Shown here piece by piece: positions 1 to 9,061 of a stretch of DNA of 34,263 bases. Positions within the stretch are counted from its first letter, which is position 1; each line of letters begins with the position of its first letter. Source of the stretch: Runella sp. Its GTDB lineage: Bacteria; Bacteroidota; Bacteroidia; Cytophagales; Spirosomataceae. The notes under the pieces are model-generated. The model ran no database searches, was not told where the DNA came from, and saw only the letters and a program-made list of their open reading frames with translations. The translations under genes were made by a program, and so were the position numbers. The stretch spans positions 1-34,263 of the forward strand of contig JALQYJ010000046.1 in NCBI GenBank assembly GCA_023254175.1. Direction: 5' to 3'.

Positions 1-277
1 ACTGGATAAGTCCTGCTAATATGTCTGATAATGAGGCTGGTATAGAAGCACTTGAAGAGCTAAAAGGGACTGTTCCACGAATGCAAAAAATTACTACTGA
101 CCATGGCTATAAGATTACTTTTATCAACCATGTTAAAGAAAAGTTTGGTTGGAAAGTAGAAATAGCACCGCAAAGGCGGACCGTAAAAACCAGAATCAAG
201 TAGACGTTCAAAAATTAACCAAATCCTCCCAAGCAATGTGGCAAATAGCTTTTATTTCACTTATAATCGCAAAATAA
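1..277 (+). pseudogene. Decayed IS5-family transposase (3' part)
   Basis: The frame is open from the left window edge and reads through SPANMSDNEAGIEALEELKG and KITTDHGYK to FGWKVEIA, which resembles the catalytic-domain region of IS5-type DDE transposases. It then runs into a stop at 201-203. A second piece in another frame (200-277), reading VQKLTKSSQAMWQIAF before a stop at 275-277, resembles the extreme C-terminus of the same family. The stretch normally lying between them, which carries the final catalytic Glu and the WxVER-like motif, is missing. I infer an internal deletion with a frameshift, so the copy cannot be active. The 5' part is outside the window and I could not define terminal inverted repeats. 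Confidence 0.7.
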
Positions 278-366
278 TCTCTAAGAGCCACCCCGGTTGT
301 TTTTCAGGGTATTAAAAACGGAGAATACTGTCCGTTGGCCTGCCTTTCTGGGCGCTCAAAAAAATA

Positions 367-396
367 CCCCCGGCCAATGCAGTCATTGGCCGGGGG
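367..396 (-). terminator. Intrinsic terminator of the M36 protease gene
   Basis: A perfect 13-bp GC-rich stem (arms 367-379 and 384-396, loop CAGT) lies 20 bp beyond the stop codon of the minus-strand protease gene. Read on the minus strand, the stem is followed by TATTTTTTT, so it has the stem plus U-tract of a rho-independent terminator. Confidence 0.85.
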
Positions 397-416
397 GGCG
401 TGTCAGGGACCTATTG

Positions 417-3400
417 TTACTGAATCTTGAGTACTTTCAGAACCGCGTTTTTCTCATTCGCATTGACCCATAGGAAGTATATTCCGTTGGCTAAATCGCT
501 GACCTCAAACTCCTCTTGGTGTTGGTTAGTTTGGGGAATAAAACGCCGCTCAATCATCGAACGCCCCGCCGCATCCATCAGAGTCACCTTCACGTTTTGG
601 TCTTTCACGTTCTGTACTTTCAGATACAGCGTGTTGGTTACTGGATTGGGCATGACCGTGGCAAAGGCTAAACCGTCAGCCGTCAGGGGAATGCTGTAAT
701 TGAATAGGCCAGCGGCGGTGGGGGTTCCACTGAGGGTCAGGGTATTGGCGTTCCAGGCGGCCGTCACGCCGGCGGGAAGTCCAGTGGGCGTGCCGATGCC
801 GGTGGCCCCGGTGGTGGTACGGGTGATGGGAACCAGCGCCGTGTTGATACACAGGGTTGGCGTCGAGGAGGCCGTTCCGGCGGTGTTAGCGGCGGTGACG
901 GTGATGGTTCCCGTGGCGCTGACTGTTCCGCAGCCGCCCGTCAGGGGAATGCTGTAATTGAATAGGCCGGCGGCAGTGGAGTTTCCACTGAGGGTCAGGG
1001 TATTGGTATTGTCGGCCTGGGAGGCCGTTACGCTAGCGGGAAGTCCGGTGGGCGTGCCGACGCCAGTGGCTCCGGTGATGGTACGGGTGATGGGAATCAG
1101 CGCCGTGTTGATACACAGGGTTGGCGTCGAGGAGGCCGTTCCGGCGGTGTTAGCGGCGGTGACGGTGATGGTTCCCGATTTGGTGGCACTACCACAGGCA
1201 TTGCCGGTGGTAGTGATGCTGTAACTGAACGGACTCCCTGCCAAGGTTATTGGTGAGCCGCTGATGGTAAGTAGACCTGCACTGACTGAACCTGTCACTC
1301 CGGTAGGTAAGCCCAAAACGGAAGCTCCCGTTGCCCCACCTCCCAGGCTGTAGGTAATGGATGTGATGGGGGAATTCATGCACACCGCCTGAGTTTCGGT
1401 CGCGGTGGCAGAAGTCAGGGTAATGCTATGAGCCGGATTGATTGTAAACGTCGTCGCTGTACGGCAATCGGGTAATAAAGGACTTGCTGCATAAAAAGTA
1501 TAAGAACCCGGGGTAGCTGTAGTGGGTATACCTGACCCCGCTACTCCCACCGGATTGAAGACATCCCCACTGGCTAACGCTACCCCCCCCGACGAATTTA
1601 GGTACCAATTGGTCGGGCCGGTCGGGAAAACAGCCGGGCTCGATTGCACCGTAAATATGCCTGCATCGTCGTTATAATAAGCAGCCACTACCAATACGTA
1701 GGTAGTTCCTGCCGTAAGATTATGCGTAAATCTTGGAAGATAGTTACCTCCGCCTATATCATCAGTCCCTCGCAAAAAATTGGTGGCCGGCGAGTAGGGA
1801 TTAAAAGAATTTTGATACAAGGTCATATAAGCATCACTTTGGTATAGTGCCGCGGATGTTACTTCAAAAGTTACCGCTGCCGTACTAGGAGCAACGAAGG
1901 TGATGGCTTTGTAATGGGACTGAGCTCCTGGTTCAGCAGTATATATTGTAGTATTATTACCTTGCCCTCTGGTATAGGTATCACTCGGCGATAGTTCGTC
2001 ATTGAGTGTATTAATCAATATAGCCGGTGCTTTTAAGCCTTGCCCTACGGGAACCGGGACGTTTTGACAGATACTATAGGCAGGAACCGTTGCTACTAAG
2101 GAAGGACTGACCACTACATTGACAGGTTGGGGAATGACAGAACCCGGGCAGTTATCAGCAGCGTTTAAGGAGAAAAGGTATTTCACCGTAACAGGAGCAG
2201 AAGTCGTATTGATTAAGGTTTCGCTGATGGTTGGCGAGTTGCCTGTTCCAGCGGCGTTACTGATTCCTGCCACTGCGGCGCGGGTCCAACTGAAGGTGGT
2301 TCCGACGCTGGTGCTTGTTGCGGTGTAGTTAAAAATTTGATTGGAGCAGGCAGCATTAGTGACGGGAGAACTCAAAGAAGCTCCAGAAATAGGTTTGAAA
2401 TCTTCAATTACAATGCGGTCGTTGGAAGATACTCCTGTAGAAGCATCTGCTCCCAACCCGCGACGGGCAAAAGCCTTGCCAATGGCACAGCGATAACGCC
2501 CACCGAACAATAGCCTGTCAGCGGTCAAAATAGCATCACGTGCCTGCACAAAACTCGGGCTGCAGGGCTGCAAACGTAGGCCTTCATTGACTATTTTGAG
2601 TGCAGCCAGATTTCCCCGCATGTCCATAATATTGGCTGGGGTATTATAAATATTATTCACTATGGCATTGGCACCGACTACTCCCGCATCCTGCAGGATG
2701 ATTTCCCACGTCATGTCCCAAAGCATGGTAGCCCAAATCGAACCAATGCCGTGAGGTAAACTAAATGTAGCTGCATTATTAACACCTGCATAGGTCACGG
2801 CGGCGTTGACTGTATTGGGGTTCGCGTTGAAGTAGGCGTAGCGATAAGGACGGATTCCCGCTCCGGTGGTAGGTTGTCCCAAAACGTATGTACCAATACC
2901 CCGGGGTATGTTACCACTTGCCTCAGTTGGCGTGAGCGACGACCAATTGGTGGTTAGCATCAGCGTTAAATAATCACTCCACCCTTCTCCTCCCTGTTCA
3001 GCGTTGGCAAGACAATTGGAGTTGTTAGGTCCACCGGTAAGGCGGGTTGACCAACCATGCCCGTATTCGTGGGCAATAATTCCATTGTCAAAGTCACCAT
3101 CTGGTTGATAGCCACCCGTATTGTTCCACAAATACATCTGCATGCGGCCGTTCATCCCGTCGATTGGGGTAAAAAAATTGGCATTATTGGATCCGCCGCC
3201 ATCTTGTGCATCCGCATAGATAAAGTCATTGCCCTCTCCGCCCCGGCCTTGGTTACTATTCTGAAAGTTACCGCTGGGTTCATCAAAACCGTACTTCCAC
3301 AATACATCGTGAATCAAATTATTCCAGTAAAATAAATTGGTAATAGCCGCATTTCGGTTGCCGACCGCCGTAGCTAATCCTTGGGAATAGGGGAAATCAA

Positions 3401-4454
3401 AATCCAGCGTAGCTGAGGTGGTTTGACTGCCACTTGTTCCGTTATCATTGTTGGCATCGTCCTGAGCCCATACATTATTTCCCCGAGTGTAGTTATAATT
3501 TGTTGTGCCGTCAAAGTGCCATCCATTGGTATTACTGGCTCCAGCAGGTCCAGTACCTGTGGGGACAAACTTAGTGTAGGGGGCTGTTACCAGTGTACGA
3601 CCGCCAAAAGTAGGAGCCTCCAATGGATAATCAAATACATTATAAGTTTTGTCAGGGCTCATCGCTGTTTTGATTGCAAGCACTCCGTTGGTCCTGGCCG
3701 GTGAGTGCTCTATGGCACAATCATGAGGAGCTCCTGTGCGATGCAGCATCCCGAAATTACAATGGATGACATCGTCCTGTTTTTGTACTACGTCTCCCGT
3801 TTGCGCATTTATGTGTATATTCCAACTGTTTTGCAGGTCTTTGGTCAGAAACCGAACATTCCACGTTAGGACTACTTTGGGCAAAGTTTTTCCACCTGAT
3901 TTGGCTTCGTAAGGCAACCAATACTTTTCAACGATGATGTTTCCATCGGAAAGGCTTTCGGCTTGTAAAACGACTTTCCCCGGTGAGCCGTTGGGCAATG
4001 GGATACTGCTCAACTCTTTGATTTGAATGAGTCCGCTGATAGGCATATTCACTTCCTGCGCCGCTTTTTGCAATGCCTGAACGGGAGTCAGGGTAATGGG
4101 TCCACTCGTGGCCATTGCCGCAATATTAGATACAAAGCTGCCAGTGGCATATTGTACCTGACCATCTTTGATGACCAAATTCATCAGGCTGTTATAGACC
4201 TTGATGGATTGGTAAGCCTGATTGAAGTACACGTGGTACCAACCCGTGGTTGGGGAGAGGTACGAGTTGGAAACGAGCATTCGGTCAATGTCAGAGGCGG
4301 CAATTTTGTGCTTTTCTGTATTTTGTCTTAAGTAGTTTTTCGCCGTTTCCACTTCGGTTTGCGCCAAAAGAGACATAGATAGAGAAAAGAGAAAAATACT
4401 GAGTAAGGTTTTTAGCAGTGAGCGTTGATTTTTAGAAATGAAAAGTTGCTTCAT
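417..4454 (-). CDS. Secreted M36 (fungalysin-type) metalloprotease with T9SS sorting domain
   Basis: This is a zinc endopeptidase exported by Sec and then probably by the type IX secretion system. The start at 4454 is chosen because it opens a normal signal peptide ([10 protein letters not shown]...[12 protein letters not shown]); an in-frame ATG at 4490 would put 12 unsuitable residues in front. An FTP/PepSY-like propeptide occupies about residues 35-230. The M36 catalytic domain follows, with HEYGH at 462-466 (zinc ligands H462 and H466, catalytic E463) and the third ligand E490 in EGWSDYL. After about residue 690 come Ig/PKD-like and pre-peptidase-like beta domains and then three related repeats (see the separate repeat entry). 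The last ~75 residues, beginning AFATVMPNP and ending VLKVLKIQ, form a Por-type C-terminal sorting domain. At 1345 residues it is much longer than plain fungalysins because of these C-terminal modules. It is monocistronic with its own terminator. Confidence 0.93.
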   Translation of the reverse strand: MKQLFISKNQRSLLKTLLSIFLFSLSMSLLAQTEVETAKNYLRQNTEKHKIAASDIDRMLVSNSYLSPTTGWYHVYFNQAYQSIKVYNSLMNLVIKDGQVQYATGSFVSNIAAMATSGPITLTPVQALQKAAQEVNMPISGLIQIKELSSIPLPNGSPGKVVLQAESLSDGNIIVEKYWLPYEAKSGGKTLPKVVLTWNVRFLTKDLQNSWNIHINAQTGDVVQKQDDVIHCNFGMLHRTGAPHDCAIEHSPARTNGVLAIKTAMSPDKTYNVFDYPLEAPTFGGRTLVTAPYTKFVPTGTGPAGASNTNGWHFDGTTNYNYTRGNNVWAQDDANNDNGTSGSQTTSATLDFDFPYSQGLATAVGNRNAAITNLFYWNNLIHDVLWKYGFDEPSGNFQNSNQGRGGEGNDFIYADAQDGGGSNNANFFTPIDGMNGRMQMYLWNNTGGYQPDGDFDNGIIAHEYGHGWSTRLTGGPNNSNCLANAEQGGEGWSDYLTLMLTTNWSSLTPTEASGNIPRGIGTYVLGQPTTGAGIRPYRYAYFNANPNTVNAAVTYAGVNNAATFSLPHGIGSIWATMLWDMTWEIILQDAGVVGANAIVNNIYNTPANIMDMRGNLAALKIVNEGLRLQPCSPSFVQARDAILTADRLLFGGRYRCAIGKAFARRGLGADASTGVSSNDRIVIEDFKPISGASLSSPVTNAACSNQIFNYTATSTSVGTTFSWTRAAVAGISNAAGTGNSPTISETLINTTSAPVTVKYLFSLNAADNCPGSVIPQPVNVVVSPSLVATVPAYSICQNVPVPVGQGLKAPAILINTLNDELSPSDTYTRGQGNNTTIYTAEPGAQSHYKAITFVAPSTAAVTFEVTSAALYQSDAYMTLYQNSFNPYSPATNFLRGTDDIGGGNYLPRFTHNLTAGTTYVLVVAAYYNDDAGIFTVQSSPAVFPTGPTNWYLNSSGGVALASGDVFNPVGVAGSGIPTTATPGSYTFYAASPLLPDCRTATTFTINPAHSITLTSATATETQAVCMNSPITSITYSLGGGATGASVLGLPTGVTGSVSAGLLTISGSPITLAGSPFSYSITTTGNACGSATKSGTITVTAANTAGTASSTPTLCINTALIPITRTITGATGVGTPTGLPASVTASQADNTNTLTLSGNSTAAGLFNYSIPLTGGCGTVSATGTITVTAANTAGTASSTPTLCINTALVPITRTTTGATGIGTPTGLPAGVTAAWNANTLTLSGTPTAAGLFNYSIPLTADGLAFATVMPNPVTNTLYLKVQNVKDQNVKVTLMDAAGRSMIERRFIPQTNQHQEEFEVSDLANGIYFLWVNANEKNAVLKVLKIQ
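680..1177 (-). repeat. Tandem 258-bp repeat inside the M36 protease gene
   Basis: Two copies with a 258-bp period start at 680 and 938 (both with CCGTCAGGGGAATGCTG). They encode the units containing [20 protein letters not shown] and [14 protein letters not shown] third, more diverged unit lies upstream in the protein ([10 protein letters not shown]...FSYSITTTG). Long stretches are nearly identical at DNA level, for example the segment encoding [21 protein letters not shown]. The last unit is cut short after FNYSIPLT and joins directly to the sorting domain. This suggests recent duplication or slippage. Confidence 0.85.
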
Positions 4455-4654
4455 GCAAGAGATGATTAAAGGTTTAGGAGAAAAAGTCATTACTTCTAAG
4501 TGGTAATTTTGGTACCTTTCTTGCGTTTATTAATTTAACCTGAACTTTTCAATATCTACGCAGCCATTGGGGGGAAGTACGGCCTCAATTCCAATGGTGC
4601 TGTAATATTAATATTAATACTAATTAAAAACTATTAAGTACGTAAGTAATTGTG

Positions 4655-4686
4655 CAAAATTACAAATAAGACAAAAAGCAAAATTA
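4655..4686 (-). promoter_or_regulatory. Candidate promoter of the M36 protease gene
   Basis: On the minus strand an exact Bacteroidota -7 box TAATTTTG (4662-4655) is preceded after 16 bp by TTTG (4682-4679), which is itself part of a second TAATTTTG (4686-4679). This is close to the published TTTG/TAnnTTTG arrangement. It would give a leader of about 200 bases in an AT-rich 273-bp gap that holds no other gene. Confidence 0.45.
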
Positions 4687-4763
4687 GTTGAATATCAATC
4701 TATTATAAACAAATAGGTCTCAGTTAATTTTGCATCATTACTTAAATTTGGCTATGATTTAGG

Positions 4764-5612
4764 TTATATTTTATGTTTTGCCATGTATTGTAAATAATTC
4801 ACGATGGCGTCTAGTTCTTTGTCATTTAAATGAGTTACGGCGGGCATTTTGCATTCATTTCTGTACGAAGAAGGTGCTTTCACAAACTGCTTGATGTGTT
4901 CGATTTTCCAATATTCTGTTATGTTTTTGGGATAATTCAACTCAGGCCCCATTTTACCGCCTACTTTGTTGAGCGAATGGCAGGTGAGGCAGTTAATTTT
5001 GAACAGTTCAAATCCTTTTACTTGGGCATCGTTGTCCTTGGGGAACAACACGGCGAGTTCTTTAGAGGCTGCCGAAAGGCTAATTTTGACCAAATTATAA
5101 GGCCATTTGTAGCTTACATCGCTACCTGGGATGTCGGTATAAATGATATAAAAAGGCGCAATCTTCATTTCTCGGCCTTCTTTTGTCGGGTTTATCCACT
5201 CTTGCCCTTGCGGAGCGTCCACATCGGCCACGGCCAAATAGGCTTTTTTACTCAACACTTTTTCCAACGCCATCGAAGGGTTATAGCCGTCTTCGCACTC
5301 AAACACAATTTGCGTTTGGCTACGGTTGAGGCGCTTGTAGGCGGGTAAGAATGTGTCCAAAATCGTTTGTAACGGAATGGCTTTGTAGGTTTTCTTTTGG
5401 TGAAAAACAGGGTCGTCCGCTACAACAACAGTCTCGGGAGTAGGAAATTGGGCTTTTAAATCCGACAAATAAATGCCCATCGAATCCACCTTTGTTATCG
5501 CAGTAGTATCGGTGCTTATTGTGTCGCTTTTTGTTTGATTATCTGATTGTTGAGAACTGTTACAAGCCGCAAACGAAAGGGCAATGAAAGCAAAAGAGAG
5601 GAAGTTTTTCAT
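4764..5612 (-). CDS. Lipoprotein cytochrome c with N-terminal oxidoreductase-like domain
   Basis: The start at 5612 is preferred over an ATG at 5648 because it opens a lipoprotein signal (MKNFLSFAFIALSFAAC), with lipidation expected at Cys17. Residues about 45-185 form a domain that resembles the molybdopterin-binding fold of sulfite-oxidase-type proteins (ECEDGYNPSMAL, PFYIIYTDIPG), but no cofactor-binding Cys is evident, so this assignment is tentative. Residues about 195-282 are a mono-haem class I cytochrome c: CLTCH with haem Cys208/Cys211 and axial His212, and Met256 in CKMPAV as the likely sixth ligand. The protein should sit on the periplasmic face and pass electrons. Its partner is not visible in the window. 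It lies downstream of the NIPSNAP gene, separated by a long hairpin. Confidence 0.8.
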   Translation of the reverse strand: MKNFLSFAFIALSFAACNSSQQSDNQTKSDTISTDTTAITKVDSMGIYLSDLKAQFPTPETVVVADDPVFHQKKTYKAIPLQTILDTFLPAYKRLNRSQTQIVFECEDGYNPSMALEKVLSKKAYLAVADVDAPQGQEWINPTKEGREMKIAPFYIIYTDIPGSDVSYKWPYNLVKISLSAASKELAVLFPKDNDAQVKGFELFKINCLTCHSLNKVGGKMGPELNYPKNITEYWKIEHIKQFVKAPSSYRNECKMPAVTHLNDKELDAIVNYLQYMAKHKI

Positions 5613-5677
5613 AGCAGAAGAGGGGGGCGATGTACGCATTTTTGTCACGAGGTTTTTAAGAAACCGAAGACACTTTT

Positions 5678-5727
5678 GAGCCTTTCCAAGTTTCGAAATT
5701 GTCGATTAACGAAACTTGGAAAGGCTC
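5678..5727. repeat. Perfect 18-bp inverted repeat
   Basis: The arms at 5678-5695 and 5710-5727 are exact reverse complements with a 14-base loop. The core CCAAGTTT...AAACTTGG is shared with the hairpin at 11043-11071. It lies immediately after the stop of the NIPSNAP gene and may end that transcript, but no U-tract follows on the minus strand. It could equally be a dispersed REP-like element. Confidence 0.75.
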
Positions 5728-5733
5728 TGAGAC

Positions 5734-6465
5734 TTATTTAATCGTAGAGAAATCAGTCGCTTTCATATAAACAGACTCCACTTTGTTCGCAAGTTTTCCG
5801 TTCACTTCCGAAGCATCGCGTGCTTTTACCCAATCAGGGTCGGCTCTGAAGGCGTCAAACGCTTTTTTGCCCGCTTCTTCGCTGGGGTGTGACAAGATAT
5901 AAATCAAGGTATCGTCTTTGCCATTGACGGTCCAGTAAGCGACGTTGGTCATGCCGTGTTTTTTGAACAATTTAAGTGTATGATTACGAAAACGCGCAAG
6001 CAAATCAGGCAATTTACCTGGGTTGGTAGTGTACGTACGAAGTTCAAAAACGCGCTCTTTTTTGCTTTTTGAAGACTTAATTTTGGGCGAAAAATCGGTC
6101 GCATCCATAAAAATGCTTTCCACTTTCGACACAATTTTGCCACTTGCTTCCGATTCTGTCCGTACTTTTACCCACTCAGGGTCGGCACCAAAGGCTTTCC
6201 AAGCGGCATCGCGTGCGGCGCGGTCGGGGTAGGCAAGAACATAAATGAGTTTGTTTTCTTCGTGCAACGGAACCCAATATCCGATGTTGGTCATGCCATG
6301 TTTTTCGAAAATTTTGGTAGTATGGTTCCGAAAACGGGCTAAAAGTGCTTCTAAACGACCAGGTTCGGTGTAATAAATGCGGGTTTCGAACAAGCGCGTA
6401 TCTTGTGCCGACGCCGTGAGCGTCGCAGCAAATAAAAGTATAATGGTTAGAAATTGTTTAAACAT
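5734..6465 (-). CDS. Secreted protein with two NIPSNAP domains
   Basis: The start at 6465 opens a Sec signal peptide (MFKQFLTIILLFAATLTASA); a longer frame to 6501 has an unlikely N-terminus. The mature protein contains two homologous halves, about residues 25-125 and 140-243. Each has the pattern FE(L/T)R.Y...PG(R/K)L..LLARFRNHT, KHGMTN(I/V).YW and ADP(E/D)WVK, followed by KVES(I/V)(F/Y)M.ATDFS. This is the NIPSNAP fold (dimeric alpha/beta barrel type), whose biochemical role is poorly defined. The gene is divergent from the glycerophosphodiesterase gene across 51 bp. Confidence 0.88.
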   Translation of the reverse strand: MFKQFLTIILLFAATLTASAQDTRLFETRIYYTEPGRLEALLARFRNHTTKIFEKHGMTNIGYWVPLHEENKLIYVLAYPDRAARDAAWKAFGADPEWVKVRTESEASGKIVSKVESIFMDATDFSPKIKSSKSKKERVFELRTYTTNPGKLPDLLARFRNHTLKLFKKHGMTNVAYWTVNGKDDTLIYILSHPSEEAGKKAFDAFRADPDWVKARDASEVNGKLANKVESVYMKATDFSTIK

Positions 6466-6516
6466 TGTGTTTATTGGTTTATTTTTACTTTCAAAAGACA
6501 CATCAACCGTAGTTCT

Positions 6517-7380
6517 ATGTTAAAAAAAAGAAGTTTTATCGCATTTTTTGTGGGAGCAGTTTGGGTAAGTGGCTGCATTCCTACGACGTATCTGAAAGGC
6601 GTTAAGCGGGAAAGTTTCCAGTACAGCACCCAAAGTAAACCTCTCATAAGCGCCCACCGTGGCGGTGGCGATTACGCGGGCTATCCCGAAAATTGTATTG
6701 AGTCGTTTGAATGGCTGGTCAAACAAATGCCTGTGATTATTGAGTGCGATATTTCGATGACCAAAGACAGTGTATTAATGATGATGCACGATGATGCCCT
6801 TGAGCGTACCACCACGGGCTCGGGCAAGGTACGGGAGGTAAACTGGGCGTATTGTAAAACGTTACAATTAGAAGATAACAAAGGGACGCTGACGCCTTAT
6901 AAAATTCCAACCCTAGAAAAGGTGCTGACATGGGGAAAAGACAAAGTAATGTTTACGCTTGATGTAAAGCGGAGTGTCCCCTTTGAAAAAGTGACGGCTT
7001 TAGTAAAAAAATACCGTGCGCATTCGTACGCGGCCATCATTACGTACAATGCTCAAGACGGCGCCAAAGTCCATCGCCTCGACCCCGAGGTGATGATTTC
7101 GGTGACGATTCGTAACCGAGAGGAGTACCAACGTCACCAAGAAGCGGGTATTCCTGATAATCGGATGATTGCGTTTGTAGGAACGCGCGAACCCAATAGC
7201 GAACTGTGTCAATTTTTGCATCAAAAAGGGATTCGTTGCATTTTAGGAACGCTCGGTAACCTCGACAAAATGGCCACAGCCCGTGGCGACCAACTCTACG
7301 GCGAGTTTGTAAAGCAAGGGGGAGATATACTTTCATCAGACCGCCCACTTGAAGCCTGGAAAGTGGTACGTTCTTTGTAG
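6517..7380 (+). CDS. Glycerophosphodiester phosphodiesterase lipoprotein
   Basis: This enzyme would hydrolyse glycerophosphodiesters from phospholipid turnover to glycerol-3-phosphate and an alcohol. The ATG at 6517 is taken as the start because it gives a lipoprotein signal (MLKKRSFIAFFVGAVWVSGC, lipidated Cys20); the longer frame from 6454 overlaps the start of the divergent gene. The GDPD catalytic set is present: H47-R48 in SAHRGGG, E58-N59, E76 and D78 in ECDIS, and H91 in MMHDD. The TIM-barrel continues to IRCILGTLGNLD and ends at residue 287, normal for the family. The DUF4174 gene follows 24 bp downstream, so the two are probably cotranscribed. Confidence 0.93.
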   Translation: MLKKRSFIAFFVGAVWVSGCIPTTYLKGVKRESFQYSTQSKPLISAHRGGGDYAGYPENCIESFEWLVKQMPVIIECDISMTKDSVLMMMHDDALERTTTGSGKVREVNWAYCKTLQLEDNKGTLTPYKIPTLEKVLTWGKDKVMFTLDVKRSVPFEKVTALVKKYRAHSYAAIITYNAQDGAKVHRLDPEVMISVTIRNREEYQRHQEAGIPDNRMIAFVGTREPNSELCQFLHQKGIRCILGTLGNLDKMATARGDQLYGEFVKQGGDILSSDRPLEAWKVVRSL

Positions 7381-7404
7381 GGTAATTCTAAAAAAGAAAG
7401 TGGT

Positions 7405-7809
7405 ATGAATGTGTTTGCTTTGGTGTTAAATATGTTTCTGTGGGGGCAAGACCCGCTGGAAAGTCGTTTGTCGAAAATGGTGGGGAAAAGCCGAGTCGTG
7501 ATGTTGTATTGCCCCAAGTCTTCGGATGTGGATTTTAAGACCCAAAAAAAATGGTTGAGTGAGGTCGGTGCGGGGATTTTAGAGCGTGATTTGTACGTGG
7601 TGGATTGCGTAGAAGCCGAGTTGTCACCTGAGGATGCTGCTCATTTGCAAGAGCGTTTTCACTATACCCCGAACCATTTTCGTTTTTGGCTAATTGGCAA
7701 AGACGGGCAGGTAAAGCTCATCAGTTTTAAGCCTGTAAAACCCGAGCAAATCTTTGGACTTATCGACTCCATGCCTATGCGAAGAGAGGAAATAAAAAGG
7801 AATAAGTGA
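7405..7809 (+). CDS. DUF4174 domain-containing protein
   Basis: The 134-residue protein has a short hydrophobic N-terminus (MNVFALVLNMFLW) that may be a signal peptide. The rest matches the DUF4174 pattern: a thioredoxin-like beta-alpha unit (RVVMLYCPKSSD), an internal VVDC, and FWLIGKDGQVKL...FGLIDSMPMRREEI near the end. DUF4174 proteins look like redox-inactive relatives of the thioredoxin fold; no CxxC is present here. The function is unknown. It follows the glycerophosphodiesterase gene on the same strand and converges on the GNAT gene. Confidence 0.75.
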   Translation: MNVFALVLNMFLWGQDPLESRLSKMVGKSRVVMLYCPKSSDVDFKTQKKWLSEVGAGILERDLYVVDCVEAELSPEDAAHLQERFHYTPNHFRFWLIGKDGQVKLISFKPVKPEQIFGLIDSMPMRREEIKRNK

Positions 7810-7830
7810 TATATAGTGCTTTTTATTATC

Positions 7831-8274
7831 CTACTTCATTTTTTTGACAAACTTAAAGTGCGTTCTCTCAAGCCCTTGCCGTTCGTAGAAACGGTGAGTT
7901 TCAAAGCGTTTTTTGTTGGCAGTAACCTCCAAAATTTCAAAATCTTCTTGTTGTGCCACCGCAAAAAGTTGCTGAATGAGCAGTTGTCCAATGCCCTTAC
8001 TTCGGTAATCAGGGATGACAAACATCTCTTGGATTTCGCCCACTTTACCGCAATGATGAAGAAGCCACTGAGTATGAACACTTGTGTAGCCAACGCAACG
8101 GTCGTGGTCGAACGCTAAAAAATAATGATAATCAGGATGGAGAAGGTTACGATTGTAGATGGAGTTAAATTGGTCAAAATCAAACGTTACTTCCTCTAGT
8201 TCGCAGAGAAATGAATAAATAAATGCAACATCGGAGGGGGTAGCTCGACGAAGTGAAATGGAGTGCATGAGCAT
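7831..8274 (-). CDS. GNAT family N-acetyltransferase
   Basis: This 147-residue single-domain acetyl-CoA-dependent acetyltransferase starts with the typical LRRATPSDVAFIYSF. Motif A is VIPDYRSKGIGQLLIQQL, whose RSKGIG is the pyrophosphate-binding R/QxxGxG/A loop, and the end (ANKKRFETHRFYERQGLE) is the usual motif B. The acceptor cannot be told from sequence. A second ATG two codons in is an equally good start. It is 18 bp downstream of the NAD(P)-binding gene and probably cotranscribed with it. Confidence 0.88.
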   Translation of the reverse strand: MLMHSISLRRATPSDVAFIYSFLCELEEVTFDFDQFNSIYNRNLLHPDYHYFLAFDHDRCVGYTSVHTQWLLHHCGKVGEIQEMFVIPDYRSKGIGQLLIQQLFAVAQQEDFEILEVTANKKRFETHRFYERQGLERTHFKFVKKMK

Positions 8275-8292
8275 CTAAGAATGGCTTGGGGG

Positions 8293-8940
8293 TTAAAACT
8301 CTTGCATTACATCCGACTCATACACCAGCGTACCTTTGACATTGCTGGCAGTGATGGTGACCATAGCTTTGGCTACTTTGTAGGCTTCGATGGCACGGTA
8401 TTTGGACGGAATCAGCGGGCGCAAAAGTTTGGATAAAGCCTCGCCAATTTGTTCTCCTACTCGGCTTTCGCTTCGCTTTCCGAGTAACAAAGAAGGTCTA
8501 AAAATGAGCAATGCTTCAAAACCAATGTTTTTAAGGGTAGTCTCTACGTCACCTTTGACTCGATTATAGTAGAATATCGACTTACTATCTGACCCCATGG
8601 CTGTGACGATGGCAAAGCGTTTGGCTCCATTTTGGAAGCCGAGTTGCGCAATTTCGACTGGGTACGTATAATCAACACGATAAAAAGCGTCTTTGGAGCC
8701 TGCTTTTTTCATGGTGGTGCCCAAACAACAAAAAATATCGTCGGCCCAAACAGTGGCATCATCAGGATGGTCGAAATCAAAAACTACGGAGCTTAGCTTG
8801 GGGTGTGCCCAATCTAATGGTTTTCGTGTGAGGGCTATAACTTCAGTATATTTATCGGAAGCAATTAGTTCAGAAATTACTTCTTTCCCCACCAATCCGC
8901 TTCCTCCTATCACCAATGCGGTACGTTTATCGGATGTCAT
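8293..8940 (-). CDS. NAD(P)-binding atypical SDR protein (TIP30/HTATIP2-like)
   Basis: The 215-residue protein has an N-terminal Rossmann motif GGSGLVGKEV (GxxGxxG) and a YNRVK (YxxxK) active-site pair in the middle. The pattern CCLGTTMKKAGSK...FYRVDYTYP, IVTAMGSDSKSIFYYNRVKG and LLIFRPSLLLGKR fits the atypical SDR group that includes TIP30/HTATIP2 and many bacterial NAD-dependent epimerase/dehydratase annotations. The substrate is unknown. It lies upstream of the GNAT gene; the 121-bp gap before mgtC shows no clear promoter. Confidence 0.85.
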   Translation of the reverse strand: MTSDKRTALVIGGSGLVGKEVISELIASDKYTEVIALTRKPLDWAHPKLSSVVFDFDHPDDATVWADDIFCCLGTTMKKAGSKDAFYRVDYTYPVEIAQLGFQNGAKRFAIVTAMGSDSKSIFYYNRVKGDVETTLKNIGFEALLIFRPSLLLGKRSESRVGEQIGEALSKLLRPLIPSKYRAIEAYKVAKAMVTITASNVKGTLVYESDVMQEF

Positions 8941-9061
8941 GCTTTTGGGAGTGGCTTAATTTGCATTTATTACACACAAGTCTGTATATCAACTATAAAT
9001 TAAGAAAAAAATATTCGTTTATAGAAAGTATCCCAACAGAATTTATTAAACGGTAATTAGG

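Noticed and set aside
427-1224. Three plus-strand ORFs opposite the M36 protease repeats
   Set aside because: They are antisense shadows of the repetitive GC-rich coding sequence; their similar lengths and ends simply reflect the 258-bp repeat period.
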